NCBI GenBank assembly: GCA_947245315.1
Contig: CAMXNV010000001.1
Span: forward strand, 1 to 36,559
Source: an uncultured Oscillibacter sp.
GTDB taxonomy: Bacteria; Bacillota; Clostridia; Oscillospirales; Oscillospiraceae
DNA length: 36,559 nucleotides
Direction: 5' to 3'
Shown: positions 7,929 through 15,123 of the stretch, one piece after another
How the letters are laid out: the number at the start of each line of letters is the position of its first letter
Numbering within the stretch: position 1 is the stretch's first letter
Notes under the pieces: generated by a model
Told to the model about the DNA's origin: nothing
Database searches by the model: none
What the model saw: only the letters and a program-made list of their open reading frames with translations
Made by a program: the position numbers and the translations under genes

Positions 7929-9737
7929 ATGGGAAAGACGAGTTGGATTGCGCTTTTGCTGGCTCTGGTGATGCTGGCCACCACCGTGCCCGCCTTCGCC
8001 TTCGGGGCGGAGAGCCTTGCGGTGCAGACCTACAGCGAGGAGGACTACGGCGGCCTGGCCCCGCCTCCCAAGAAGGATGAGACTCCCAAACGGCCCAGCC
8101 GTCCCGCCGGAGAGGACGGCGGCCTGGCTCCGGCCCCTGTGGTCAACGAGCCCAAGCGCCCCAGCCGTCCGGCCGGCGAGGGGGACAACGGAGGCATCGC
8201 CCCCACACCCACCGCCGACGAGCCCAAGCGCCCCAGCCGCCCCGCTGGAGAAGGGGACAACGGAGGCATCGCCCCCACCCCCACCGCCGACGAGCCCAAG
8301 CGCCCCAGCCGCCCCGCCGGCGAGGGGGACAACGGAGGCATCGCCCCCACACCCACCGCCGACGAGCCCAAGCGCCCCAGCCGCCCCGCTGGAGAAGGGG
8401 ACAACGGAGGCATCGCCCCCACACCCACCAGCCAGAGCAAGCAGGAGAATTCCTCCGTCGTCAAGAAGAAGCCGGAGAGCGGCCTGCGGAACGCCCAGAC
8501 CGGCGTCGTGGCCGCAGGGGTCAGCCTCCGCACCACCCCCCACTTCGCTTACGCCTACGGCAGCGGCGGCGCCTTCTCCTCCTTCAATCCCGCCCGGCAG
8601 GTCACCCGGGCCGAGGCGGCCCAGATGCTCTTCCGCCTCCTGCCGGAGGGACAGACCGCCACCGGGTCCTACGCCGACGTGCCCGCCGCCGCCTGGTACG
8701 CCCAGGCCGTCACCACCCTGGCGGACCTGGGGGTGCTGGAGGTCCGGGACGGCATGCTGGACACCGGCAGGGCCGTCACCCGGGGGGAGTTCATCCGGTA
8801 CATCGCCAGCTTCTTCCCCCTGCGGACCGACGGGGAGCTCTTCCCCGACGTGGCGGAGGACGACCCCAACGCCCCCTTCATCCGCTCCGCCCAGGCCTAC
8901 GGCTGGGCCCAGGGCGGCAGCGACGGCCTCTTCCATCCCGACGAGACCATCAACCGGGCGGCGGCGGTGGTGCTGCTGAACCGGGCCTTGGGCCGCTCCC
9001 CGGACAGGGCGTACATCGACGCCAACCACCCCGCCTTCTACGTGGACGTGGCCCCCTCCAGCTGGTACTACTACGACGTGATGGAGGCCACGGTGGGCCA
9101 CAGCCACGCGGACTCCGACGGCGGGGAGCGCTGGACCTCCCACACCCCCAAGGAGACGGTCCCCCAGGACGGCCTCCAGCTGGTGGACGGCTGGCTGTAC
9201 TGCTACGACGGCGCCCGGGGAGACGTGGTCCGGAACGCGGCGGTGGGAAGCCACTACTTCAACAACAGCGGGCGCTTCACCACCGGGAACAACGAGCTGG
9301 ACTCCTGGCTCCACAAGATCGTCCTCGCCCGGACGAACCCCTCCCAGACCCAGGAGCAGATGCTCCGCTCCCTCTACCTCTACACCCGGGACTCCTTCAC
9401 CTACCTGCGCCGCCCGCCCTATGAGTTCGGCGTGTACGACTTCATGGAGACCGACGCCCTGCGCATCCTGGAGACGGGCTATGGCAACTGCTACTGCTAC
9501 GCCGCCCTCTTCTGGTACCTCTCCCGCTGGATCGGCTACGACTCCGTCATCTACAACGGCACCGTGGGCGTCCGGCGCTCCCCCCACAGCTGGGTGGAGA
9601 TCAACATGGGCGGGAAGAACTACATCTTCGACACGGAGCTGGAGATGGCCTACCGCCGGAAGAAGCGCTTTGATATCAACCTCTATAAATTCTACGACGC
9701 GGGGAACAGCTGGAACTACCGGCGGCCCAAGAGCTGA
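7929..9737 (+). CDS. SLH-domain surface protein with transglutaminase-like domain
   Basis: 602-residue secreted protein. A signal peptide (residues 1-25) is followed by a disordered repeat region (about 53-168) built on PKRPSRPAGEGDNGG units of 24 residues. Next come S-layer-homology modules (about 205-365), which normally bind pyruvylated secondary cell-wall polysaccharide. The C-terminal half carries a transglutaminase/protease-like fold with candidate triad Cys521 (GNCYCYAALF), His553 (SPHSWVEI) and Asp568 (IFDTELE). The start at 7929 has AAAGGAGAG behind it; the frame stays open further upstream, but that part overlaps the preceding gene and has no ribosome site. Placed after the acylation pair, it may be anchored to the polymer they modify. 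The enzyme activity is unknown: cross-linking and proteolysis are both possible. Confidence 0.88.
   Translation: MGKTSWIALLLALVMLATTVPAFAFGAESLAVQTYSEEDYGGLAPPPKKDETPKRPSRPAGEDGGLAPAPVVNEPKRPSRPAGEGDNGGIAPTPTADEPKRPSRPAGEGDNGGIAPTPTADEPKRPSRPAGEGDNGGIAPTPTADEPKRPSRPAGEGDNGGIAPTPTSQSKQENSSVVKKKPESGLRNAQTGVVAAGVSLRTTPHFAYAYGSGGAFSSFNPARQVTRAEAAQMLFRLLPEGQTATGSYADVPAAAWYAQAVTTLADLGVLEVRDGMLDTGRAVTRGEFIRYIASFFPLRTDGELFPDVAEDDPNAPFIRSAQAYGWAQGGSDGLFHPDETINRAAAVVLLNRALGRSPDRAYIDANHPAFYVDVAPSSWYYYDVMEATVGHSHADSDGGERWTSHTPKETVPQDGLQLVDGWLYCYDGARGDVVRNAAVGSHYFNNSGRFTTGNNELDSWLHKIVLARTNPSQTQEQMLRSLYLYTRDSFTYLRRPPYEFGVYDFMETDALRILETGYGNCYCYAALFWYLSRWIGYDSVIYNGTVGVRRSPHSWVEINMGGKNYIFDTELEMAYRRKKRFDINLYKFYDAGNSWNYRRPKS
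8085..8433. repeat. 72-bp in-frame tandem repeats
   Basis: Four near-identical 72-bp units start at 8151, 8223, 8295 and 8367, preceded by a 66-bp degenerate unit at 8085. Units 1 and 3 share GGCGAGGGG while units 2 and 4 share GGAGAAGGGG, which implies duplication of a 144-bp pair. Repeat number probably varies among strains. Confidence 0.9.
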
Positions 9738-9755
9738 GAGTAAGGAGACATGAAC

Positions 9756-10433
9756 ATGAAGAAACTGCTGAGCACGCTGCTCTGCGCCGCGCTGCTGCTG
9801 GCCCTCTGCGCCTGCGGCGGCGGCCAGACCCCTCCGGCGGAGGCCCCCGCCGCCCGGTCCGCCGGGGAACCGGAGAAGGCCCCCGAACAGCCCAAGGCGG
9901 AAGCGCCGGAGGAGCAGGCCCCCGAACAGCCGGAGGAGGAAGCGCCGGCGGACGCTCCCGCCGTGGACGCGGCCTCCGCCGGGGAAACGGACAACGAGGA
10001 CCCGGAGGAGGAAGCCCCCGCCCCCCAGGCGGAGAAGCCGGAGGAGGAGCCGGAGGAGAAGCCCGCGCCCAAGCCCGCCTCTAAGCCCGCCTCTAAGCCC
10101 GCGGAAGCGCCGGAGCCGGATCCGAAACCGGAGGTCAAACCGGAAGCCAAGCCCGAGCCGAAACCGGAGCCTCAGCCCGAGCCGGAGCCCGCTCCCGAAC
10201 CCGAGCCCGAACCGGAGCCCGAACCCGCTCCGGCGGCGGACCCCAAGGCCGTGGCCCAGGGACTGGTGGGCCGCCCGGTCAGCGAGCTCTATGCCGCCAT
10301 CGGCCGCCCCATCTCCTCGGACTACGCCCCCAGCTGCCTGATCGACGGCGAGGACGGGGAGCTGATCTATGACGGCTTTGTGGTCTACACGGAAAAGGGC
10401 GCGAATTATGAAACCGTCTACGCCGTGTTCTGA
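9756..10433 (+). CDS. Pro/Glu-rich lipoprotein with small C-terminal domain
   Basis: 225-residue predicted lipoprotein. A signal sequence ends in LALCACGGG, with Cys20 as the likely lipidated residue. Residues about 25-165 are a low-complexity Pro/Glu/Ala/Lys stalk rich in PEPEPEP. The last 60 residues form a compact domain (GLVGRPVSELYAAIGRP, then SSDYAPSCLIDGEDGELIYDG in two blocks) that looks conserved but has no function I can name. The ATG at 9756 is preferred over the one at 9750, which would be only two bases from AAGGAG. The gene follows the SLH protein by 18 bases and is likely co-transcribed. The stalk would let the domain span the thick peptidoglycan. Confidence 0.83.
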   Translation: MKKLLSTLLCAALLLALCACGGGQTPPAEAPAARSAGEPEKAPEQPKAEAPEEQAPEQPEEEAPADAPAVDAASAGETDNEDPEEEAPAPQAEKPEEEPEEKPAPKPASKPASKPAEAPEPDPKPEVKPEAKPEPKPEPQPEPEPAPEPEPEPEPEPAPAADPKAVAQGLVGRPVSELYAAIGRPISSDYAPSCLIDGEDGELIYDGFVVYTEKGANYETVYAVF

Positions 10434-10505
10434 CGGGCTTCGCGCCCGGAAGCACGTATCATAATTTCGGTACATAAGAAACGCCCAACCCTTGGAGGAT
10501 AACCG

Positions 10506-12842
10506 ATGAAACGAACCGTCCTTTTGGCCGGGGCCGCCGCCGTGGTGCTGGCGGCTCTGGCCCTGGCCTATTTTTACATACCCGGCGGCGTCCGCCCCGC
10601 CCTCCAGGAGGGGGAGCTCCGGGTCTGCCTCAACGCCGGCGGCAGCATAGAGCTGGACTGGCCGGAGGCCCAGGATTCTTCCGCCTCCGTCCTCTACCAC
10701 CTCAGCCTCAAAAGCGGCGACGCCCATTTACAGGAGGACTACAGCGCCCCCGGCCTCCTGCTGGAGCAGTGGACTCTGCCCCTGGAGGTCCAGGTCCAGC
10801 CCGTGGCTGAGGGGAAGAACCTGCTGGGCCTCTCCCGCCGCCTGACCGGGGAGAGCCTGAGGGCCACGGTGGAGCCCGCGGACCTCTCCGCCCCCGAGGC
10901 CCTGGGCGCCCCGGGGCCGGGGACCCTGGCCCTCTCCTGGACCCAGGCGGGACAGGCCCCCGACTTCTATGACGTCTTCACCCTCAAGGACGGCCAGGCC
11001 GCCTACGCGGCCACCGCCCAGGGCAAGCAGCTGGACCTGACGGTCCGCAAGCAGGGCGGAGACCTGACCCTGCCGGGCTACGACCACCCCCTCCAGGTCC
11101 AGGTCCGGGCGGGCCTCCGGGGGGAGGGCTACGTCCTCTGCGGCCCCGCCTCCAACACCATCACCGTGGAGCGCCAGGACCTGCTGGGGGACGACCTGAA
11201 CCTGGCCTATCGGGAGGAGAACTCTCGGATGGTCACCCTGGAGTGGGACGAGACCCGGGGGGAGTACTACGAGCTCCAGGAGTGGACCGGCGAGGGCTGG
11301 ACCCTGCTGGACACCCTGGAACCGGCGGAGAGCTTCGCCTATGAGCTGGGCCGCCTGGGCTCCGGGTCCCGTCACCGCTTCCGGGTGGAGGCCAGGGATC
11401 GGAACGGCACCCTCCGCTCCTCGGAGGAGGCGGAGTTCTTCGCCTCCGTGGACCCCCTGTACGCCACCGTCTGGCCCATCATCGAGCAGCCCTTCTACAA
11501 GGACGCCGGGAAGGAGTCCGAGACCCTGGGAAAACTCCCCGCCGGGACGGCCCTCTGCGTCCTGGAGGAGCGGGGAGACTGGTTCCAGGTCCGGTACAAG
11601 GACCAGTACGGCTGGGTGGACAGCCGGTTCTGCATGATTAACCTGCCGGAGTACGTGGGGGATCACTGCTCCTATGACATTGCCAACAGCTACCGCTCCG
11701 TCTTCAAGGTCCACGAGAACCCCATCGCCCTGATTACGGACCAGGTCGTCAAGGGCTTTGAGCACATCCGGACGGCGGACGAGCAGTTCCTGGTGCCCTA
11801 CCTCTACCCCTGCTCCAAGAAGCTCCTCAGCGCCGCCCAGGCCGCCGAGGCCGACGGCTACCGGCTGAAAATCTACGAGGCCTTCCGGCCCAACGAGGCC
11901 ACCCGCTTCCTCTACGACACCACCGCCGCCCAGCTGAACTGGGCCGCCCTGGTCTACAGCTACGAGGACGGCGAGGGCCATTCCCTGGGGCCCGACGAGT
12001 TCCGGGTCCTGGACCCCGTCACCGGCTGGGAGGTGGACCTGTCCGACGGCCGCCTCACCGACCCGGAGACCGGGGACAAGCTCACCCGGGAGGAGCTGGC
12101 GGAGCGCCAGGCGGAGGAGGAGACCCCCGAGGAGGGTGAGCTCCCCGGTGAGGGCACTCCCGGCGAAGAGGCCGCAGGCGCGGAGCTCCCGCCCCTGGAT
12201 CCCTCTCAGCCCTTCTTCACCCTCCCGGAGGAGGGCGAGGGCGGCAGCCTGACCCCTGTGGAGGAACCCGTGGAGCCCGCGGCTCCCGAGGCCCCGCCGC
12301 CCCAGGAGGAGACCCCGGCGCCGGAGACCCCTGCCGGGGGAGAGGAACCCGCGGAGGGCGAGGAGGAGGAACCCCCGGCCTATGACACCTACTTCTCCAT
12401 CATGACCAACAACGGGCGCTTCAACCTGGGGAGCTTTCTGGCCCGGGTGGCCTCCGCCCACAACCGGGGCATCGCCCTGGACCTGACCCTGGAGCGGGCG
12501 GACAGCGGCGAGGAGCTGGAGATGCAGAGCGCCATCCACGACCTGAGCTGGTACTCCGCCGCCTATCTGAACAACGACAACGCCAAGCTCCTGGAGAAAT
12601 ACATGACCGCCACGGGCATGCGGGGCCTGAGCTCCGAGTGGTGGCACTTCCAGGACGACGAGACCCGGGAGGCCATCGGCCTGTCCAGCTACCTCTTCAA
12701 GGGCGTGAGCCTGGCCGGGTGGACCAGGGACGACACCGGCTGGCGCTGCCGGAAGGAGGACGGAAGCTTTTACCGGGACACTGCTGTGACGGTGGACGGA
12801 AGCCGCCGCGCCTTTGACCGGGACGGCTATTGCAAGGAATAA
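10506..12842 (+). CDS. Membrane-anchored SH3 / M15 (VanX-like) peptidase
   Basis: 778-residue protein anchored by an N-terminal membrane segment (residues 4-26). Residues about 40-310 look like beta-sandwich modules of fibronectin-III type. A bacterial SH3 domain follows (about 316-378; LPAGTALCVLEERGDWFQVRY), then an M15 zinc peptidase of the D-Ala-D-Ala dipeptidase/carboxypeptidase group. Candidate zinc ligands are His652 and Asp659 (SAHNRGIALDL), with Glu711 and His714 in SSEWWHF. The catalytic domain is split by an acidic Pro/Glu insertion (about residues 525-635). The likely substrate is peptidoglycan stem peptide or its precursors. It is the last gene of the plus-strand envelope cluster and is followed by a strong terminator. 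Confidence 0.85.
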   Translation: MKRTVLLAGAAAVVLAALALAYFYIPGGVRPALQEGELRVCLNAGGSIELDWPEAQDSSASVLYHLSLKSGDAHLQEDYSAPGLLLEQWTLPLEVQVQPVAEGKNLLGLSRRLTGESLRATVEPADLSAPEALGAPGPGTLALSWTQAGQAPDFYDVFTLKDGQAAYAATAQGKQLDLTVRKQGGDLTLPGYDHPLQVQVRAGLRGEGYVLCGPASNTITVERQDLLGDDLNLAYREENSRMVTLEWDETRGEYYELQEWTGEGWTLLDTLEPAESFAYELGRLGSGSRHRFRVEARDRNGTLRSSEEAEFFASVDPLYATVWPIIEQPFYKDAGKESETLGKLPAGTALCVLEERGDWFQVRYKDQYGWVDSRFCMINLPEYVGDHCSYDIANSYRSVFKVHENPIALITDQVVKGFEHIRTADEQFLVPYLYPCSKKLLSAAQAAEADGYRLKIYEAFRPNEATRFLYDTTAAQLNWAALVYSYEDGEGHSLGPDEFRVLDPVTGWEVDLSDGRLTDPETGDKLTREELAERQAEEETPEEGELPGEGTPGEEAAGAELPPLDPSQPFFTLPEEGEGGSLTPVEEPVEPAAPEAPPPQEETPAPETPAGGEEPAEGEEEEPPAYDTYFSIMTNNGRFNLGSFLARVASAHNRGIALDLTLERADSGEELEMQSAIHDLSWYSAAYLNNDNAKLLEKYMTATGMRGLSSEWWHFQDDETREAIGLSSYLFKGVSLAGWTRDDTGWRCRKEDGSFYRDTAVTVDGSRRAFDRDGYCKE

Positions 12843-12847
12843 GAGCA

Positions 12848-12890
12848 AAACGCCCCCGGAAGCCAAATGGCTTCCGGGGGCGTCCCGTTT
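12848..12890. terminator. Bidirectional terminator between the envelope cluster and trmD
   Basis: A perfect 14-bp stem (12852-12865 with 12870-12883, loop AAAT). The minus-strand tail runs into TTTTGC and the plus-strand tail into TCCCGTTTGTT. It separates two convergent units. Confidence 0.8.
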
Positions 12891-12913
12891 GTTGTAAGGG
12901 CCTGTGTTTGCGC

Positions 12914-13696
12914 TTATGGAACCGGGTCCGGACCCGCTTCCTCCTCCCGGGCCAGCTCGTCCCTGGCCTCCTGGAGGATTTTTTTCTCGGCCTTGGTGGT
13001 CAATTGGCTCTCGTCAAAGCGGGCGAACAGGTCCGGGCGGCGGCGCATGGTCCGCTTGTAGCTCTCCTTCCGCCGCCAGGCCGCCACCTTCCCATGGTCC
13101 CCGGAGAGGAGAATCTCCGGCACCGCCCGGTCGTGCCAGACGGCAGGCCGGGAGTACTGAGGGTACTCCAGCAGCCCGTTCCAGTGGGACTCCTCCTGAA
13201 AGCACTCCTCGTCCGGCAGCACGCCGGGGACCATGCGGCACACCGCGTCCGCCACGGCCATGGCGGGAATCTCCCCGCCGGTGAGGACGAAGTCCCCCAT
13301 GGAGATTTCCTCGTCCACGCACTCGTCCAGGAAGCGCTGGTCCACCCCCTCGTAGTGGCCGCAGACCAGGATCAGGTGCTCGTAGCGCTCTTTCAGCTCC
13401 CGGGCCACCTCCTGGGTGAAGGTCCGCCCGCAGGGGGAGAGGAAGATAGTCCGCCCCAGCCCGTGGGCCTCCACCACGTGGGCCCAGCAGCGATAGAGGG
13501 GGTCCGCCTGCATGACGGCCCCCCGGCCCCCGCCGTAGGGGTAGTCGTCCACCTGCATCTGCTTGTTGGTGGTGTAGTCCCGGATCTGATGGGTCCGGAT
13601 GGCGATGTGGCCCCGCTCCTGGGCCCGGCCCAGGATGCTGACCCCCAGCATGGCGTCCACGGAGGCGGGGAAGAGGGTCAGGATGTCGATGTTCAT
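12914..13696 (-). CDS. trmD: tRNA (guanine37-N1)-methyltransferase
   Basis: 260-residue SPOUT enzyme that uses S-adenosylmethionine to methylate G37 of tRNAs, which prevents +1 frameshifting. The trefoil-knot segments are clear: LSPCGRTFTQE, LVCGHYEGVDQRF, and EISMGDFVLTGGEIPAMAVADAVCR. The N-terminus MNIDILTLFP is typical. The start codon overlaps the rimM stop as ATGA, so the two genes are translationally coupled. The frame remains open far upstream, but that part only shadows rimM. The C-terminus is a short acidic extension. In many bacteria rpsP precedes rimM; here it does not, so the pair stands alone. Confidence 0.96.
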   Translation of the reverse strand: MNIDILTLFPASVDAMLGVSILGRAQERGHIAIRTHQIRDYTTNKQMQVDDYPYGGGRGAVMQADPLYRCWAHVVEAHGLGRTIFLSPCGRTFTQEVARELKERYEHLILVCGHYEGVDQRFLDECVDEEISMGDFVLTGGEIPAMAVADAVCRMVPGVLPDEECFQEESHWNGLLEYPQYSRPAVWHDRAVPEILLSGDHGKVAAWRRKESYKRTMRRRPDLFARFDESQLTTKAEKKILQEARDELAREEEAGPDPVP

Positions 13697-14190
13697 TCCA
13701 GAAGGCCCTCCCAAACCCGGATGTCCATCCGGTTGTTCTCCAGGTCCACGCCCAGGATGAAGGCGTCCTTCACCGCCGGGACCAGGAACTCCCGCACGCC
13801 CCGGACGGTGTAGACCTTGCTGGCGGGATAGCGCTCCACCTTCGTCAGCTCCCCGATGCACTCCCCGGTCTCGCCGTTGTAGACATCCAGGCCCAGGAGC
13901 TCGCCGTCGAAATACTCCCCGTCGGGGAGCCGGACGTCGGCCCGGCGGACGGACAGCTCCTTTCCCCGGAGGGCCTCGGCGGCGGTCCGGTCCTCTATCC
14001 CGGGGAGTTTCAGCAGCACCAAGTCCTTGTGGACCCGGCAGGACACCGGCATCAAGGGGCGGCCGTCCAGGTAGACGGCGGAGACCCCGGCGAGGAAATC
14101 CGGGCCTCCCTCCAGGGGCAGGACGCGAAGCTCTCCCCGGATGCCGTGGACGCCGACGATCCGGCCCATGCGGATCATTTCTAGTTTCAT
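13693..14190 (-). CDS. rimM: Ribosome maturation factor RimM
   Basis: 165-residue 30S assembly factor that binds protein S19 and helps the 3' domain of 16S rRNA mature. The N-terminal RimM domain begins IRMGRIVGVHGIRGELRV (residues 6-23). The C-terminal PRC-barrel holds FLVPAVKDAFILGVDLENNRMDIR. The start ATG has AAAAGGAG seven bases upstream and lies inside a small palindrome (GTTTCATGAAAC). A promoter with extended -10 lies about 140 bases upstream, leaving a leader that can fold (see 14232-14323). trmD overlaps its 3' end by four bases. Confidence 0.95.
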   Translation of the reverse strand: MKLEMIRMGRIVGVHGIRGELRVLPLEGGPDFLAGVSAVYLDGRPLMPVSCRVHKDLVLLKLPGIEDRTAAEALRGKELSVRRADVRLPDGEYFDGELLGLDVYNGETGECIGELTKVERYPASKVYTVRGVREFLVPAVKDAFILGVDLENNRMDIRVWEGLLE

Positions 14191-14231
14191 GAAACAGGCT
14201 CCTTTTGCGGTTCGTTTGGGATTGAGAACCC

Positions 14232-14323
14232 GTATTCGTAACCGGGGGCTGCCGCCCGGGGGGAAAATTAACGAAGGGTGAGGGCAAAAGGCCTCTTAGA
14301 CGGCGTCACGCAGTTGCGAATAC
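14232..14323 (-). promoter_or_regulatory. Candidate structured mRNA leader of rimM-trmD
   Basis: The predicted 5' end of the transcript (about 14325) is immediately followed by GTATTCGCAAC (14313-14323 on the minus strand). This can pair 10 of 11 positions with GTTACGAATAC (14232-14242), closing a loop of about 70 nt that holds a smaller GC hairpin. It lies 41 bases before the rimM start. Function is not known. Confidence 0.42.
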
Positions 14324-14331
14324 AGATTTTC

Positions 14332-14360
14332 AGTATAGCACAGTTTCAATCCGGGGGCAA
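14332..14360 (-). promoter_or_regulatory. Promoter of rimM-trmD
   Basis: On the minus strand, TTGCCC (14355-14360), a 17-bp spacer ending in TGTGC, and TATACT (14332-14337), an extended -10 promoter. The same layout precedes the Cys/His repeat gene. Confidence 0.7.
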
Positions 14361-14423
14361 GGGGCATGTCCCTGGGGGAGTGTCCGGCCGCGCGTTTTAT
14401 GATGTTTAATTTTTCCCGGCATT

Positions 14424-14505
14424 GTGTAGGGGCGATTAATAATCGCCCGTCCTCTGGGAAACCCGGTGTTTGAAGAGAACGGGCGGCTGATAGCCGCCCC
14501 TACAC
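14424..14505. repeat. 82-bp element with perfect 11-bp terminal inverted repeats
   Basis: GTGTAGGGGCG (14424-14434) is exactly inverted at 14495-14505. Each end also forms its own hairpin (14430-14448 and 14481-14499). It overlaps the left half of the dispersed repeat copy 2 and looks like a short palindromic mobile unit or a mosaic of two. Confidence 0.65.
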
Positions 14506-14629
14506 GGTGTTCTATCGATAGAGAACCGGACCCTGTGGGGCCTGGTCCCCAGACCAGGCCATTTCCCCGGAAGCCCGGCGCTCCCGAAAAACCGGAGGGG
14601 TCGGAGCCCCCTACAATAAATCTGCTAAT
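14445..14629 (+). repeat. Dispersed ~180-bp hairpin repeat, copy 2
   Basis: This is the partner of the inverted copy at 3211-3389. The CTATCGATAG palindrome lies at 14512-14521. A 9-bp stem-loop at 14539-14560 carries the same arms as in copy 1, and the shared 17-mer end is at 14613-14629. The rest of the 14361-14706 gap holds no gene that I can support. Confidence 0.78.
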
Positions 14630-14706
14630 CGAACATTCCCCGTCCTTGAGGCATATCCAAACGCGTATTTCATAGAGGAAAGGGCCGTAGGCACGGCCCC
14701 CGCGCC

Positions 14707-14739
14707 AAAAGCGCCGCCCTCCTGCCGGAGGACGGCGCT
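14707..14739 (-). terminator. Terminator of the TSUP gene pair
   Basis: A 13-bp stem with one wobble pair (14710-14722 with 14727-14739). On the minus strand it is followed by TTTT. Confidence 0.75.
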
Positions 14740-14748
14740 GGTTCATGC

Positions 14749-15123
14749 TCAGGAGCCGTCGTTCCCTTTCTTGGGCCAGACCAGGCTGGCCCCCGACAGC
14801 AGGAGGTAAATCCCGAAGGGCTTCCGCAGCAGCTCCACGTCTACGGCGTTGGAGATCCAGGCCCCGGCCAGGGCCGCCGCCACGGCTATGGGTACGGCGG
14901 CTTTCAGGGTGGGCTTATCCAGATAGCCGCCCTTGGCGTGGCAGACCAGGGCCCCGGCGGCGGTGGGGAGGAAGAAGAGAAGGTTGATCCCCTGGGCCGT
15001 CCGCTGGTCCACCCCCAGAAACAGGGTCATGACCAGCAGCAGCAGCGTCCCGCCGCCCACGCCCCAGGCGGAGATGACGCTGGCCCCCAGGCCGCAGAGG
15101 AAGGGAATGATCCAATCCGTCAC
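14749..15123 (-). CDS. TSUP (TauE/SafE) permease, second half-size subunit
   Basis: 124-residue membrane protein with four likely membrane segments. It carries the family's Gly-rich signature SAWGVGGGTLLLLVMTLFLGV (residues about 18-38) and the QGINLLFFLPTAAGALVCHAKGG stretch, both typical of one repeat of TauE/SafE sulfite or sulfonate exporters. The GTG start overlaps the upstream TGA as GTGA, so it is coupled to the other half. A longer frame upstream exists but only shadows the first gene. Full-length members have two such repeats in about 250 residues; here they are separate proteins that presumably form a heterodimer. The substrate is unknown. Confidence 0.85.
   Translation of the reverse strand: MTDWIIPFLCGLGASVISAWGVGGGTLLLLVMTLFLGVDQRTAQGINLLFFLPTAAGALVCHAKGGYLDKPTLKAAVPIAVAAALAGAWISNAVDVELLRKPFGIYLLLSGASLVWPKKGNDGS

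Noticed and set aside
8085..8433. Tandem repeats considered as a CRISPR array
   Set aside because: Units are directly adjacent, in frame and coding, with no unique spacers and no cas genes nearby. The same applies to 16075-16728 and to the Cys-rich gene.
7905..10727. A 940-codon open frame on the minus strand, and a 712-codon one at 10728-12866
   Set aside because: They lie antisense to clear genes with signal peptides and catalytic motifs. Their Gly/Arg/Leu-rich composition comes from high GC at third positions, and they have no ribosome sites or recognisable domains.
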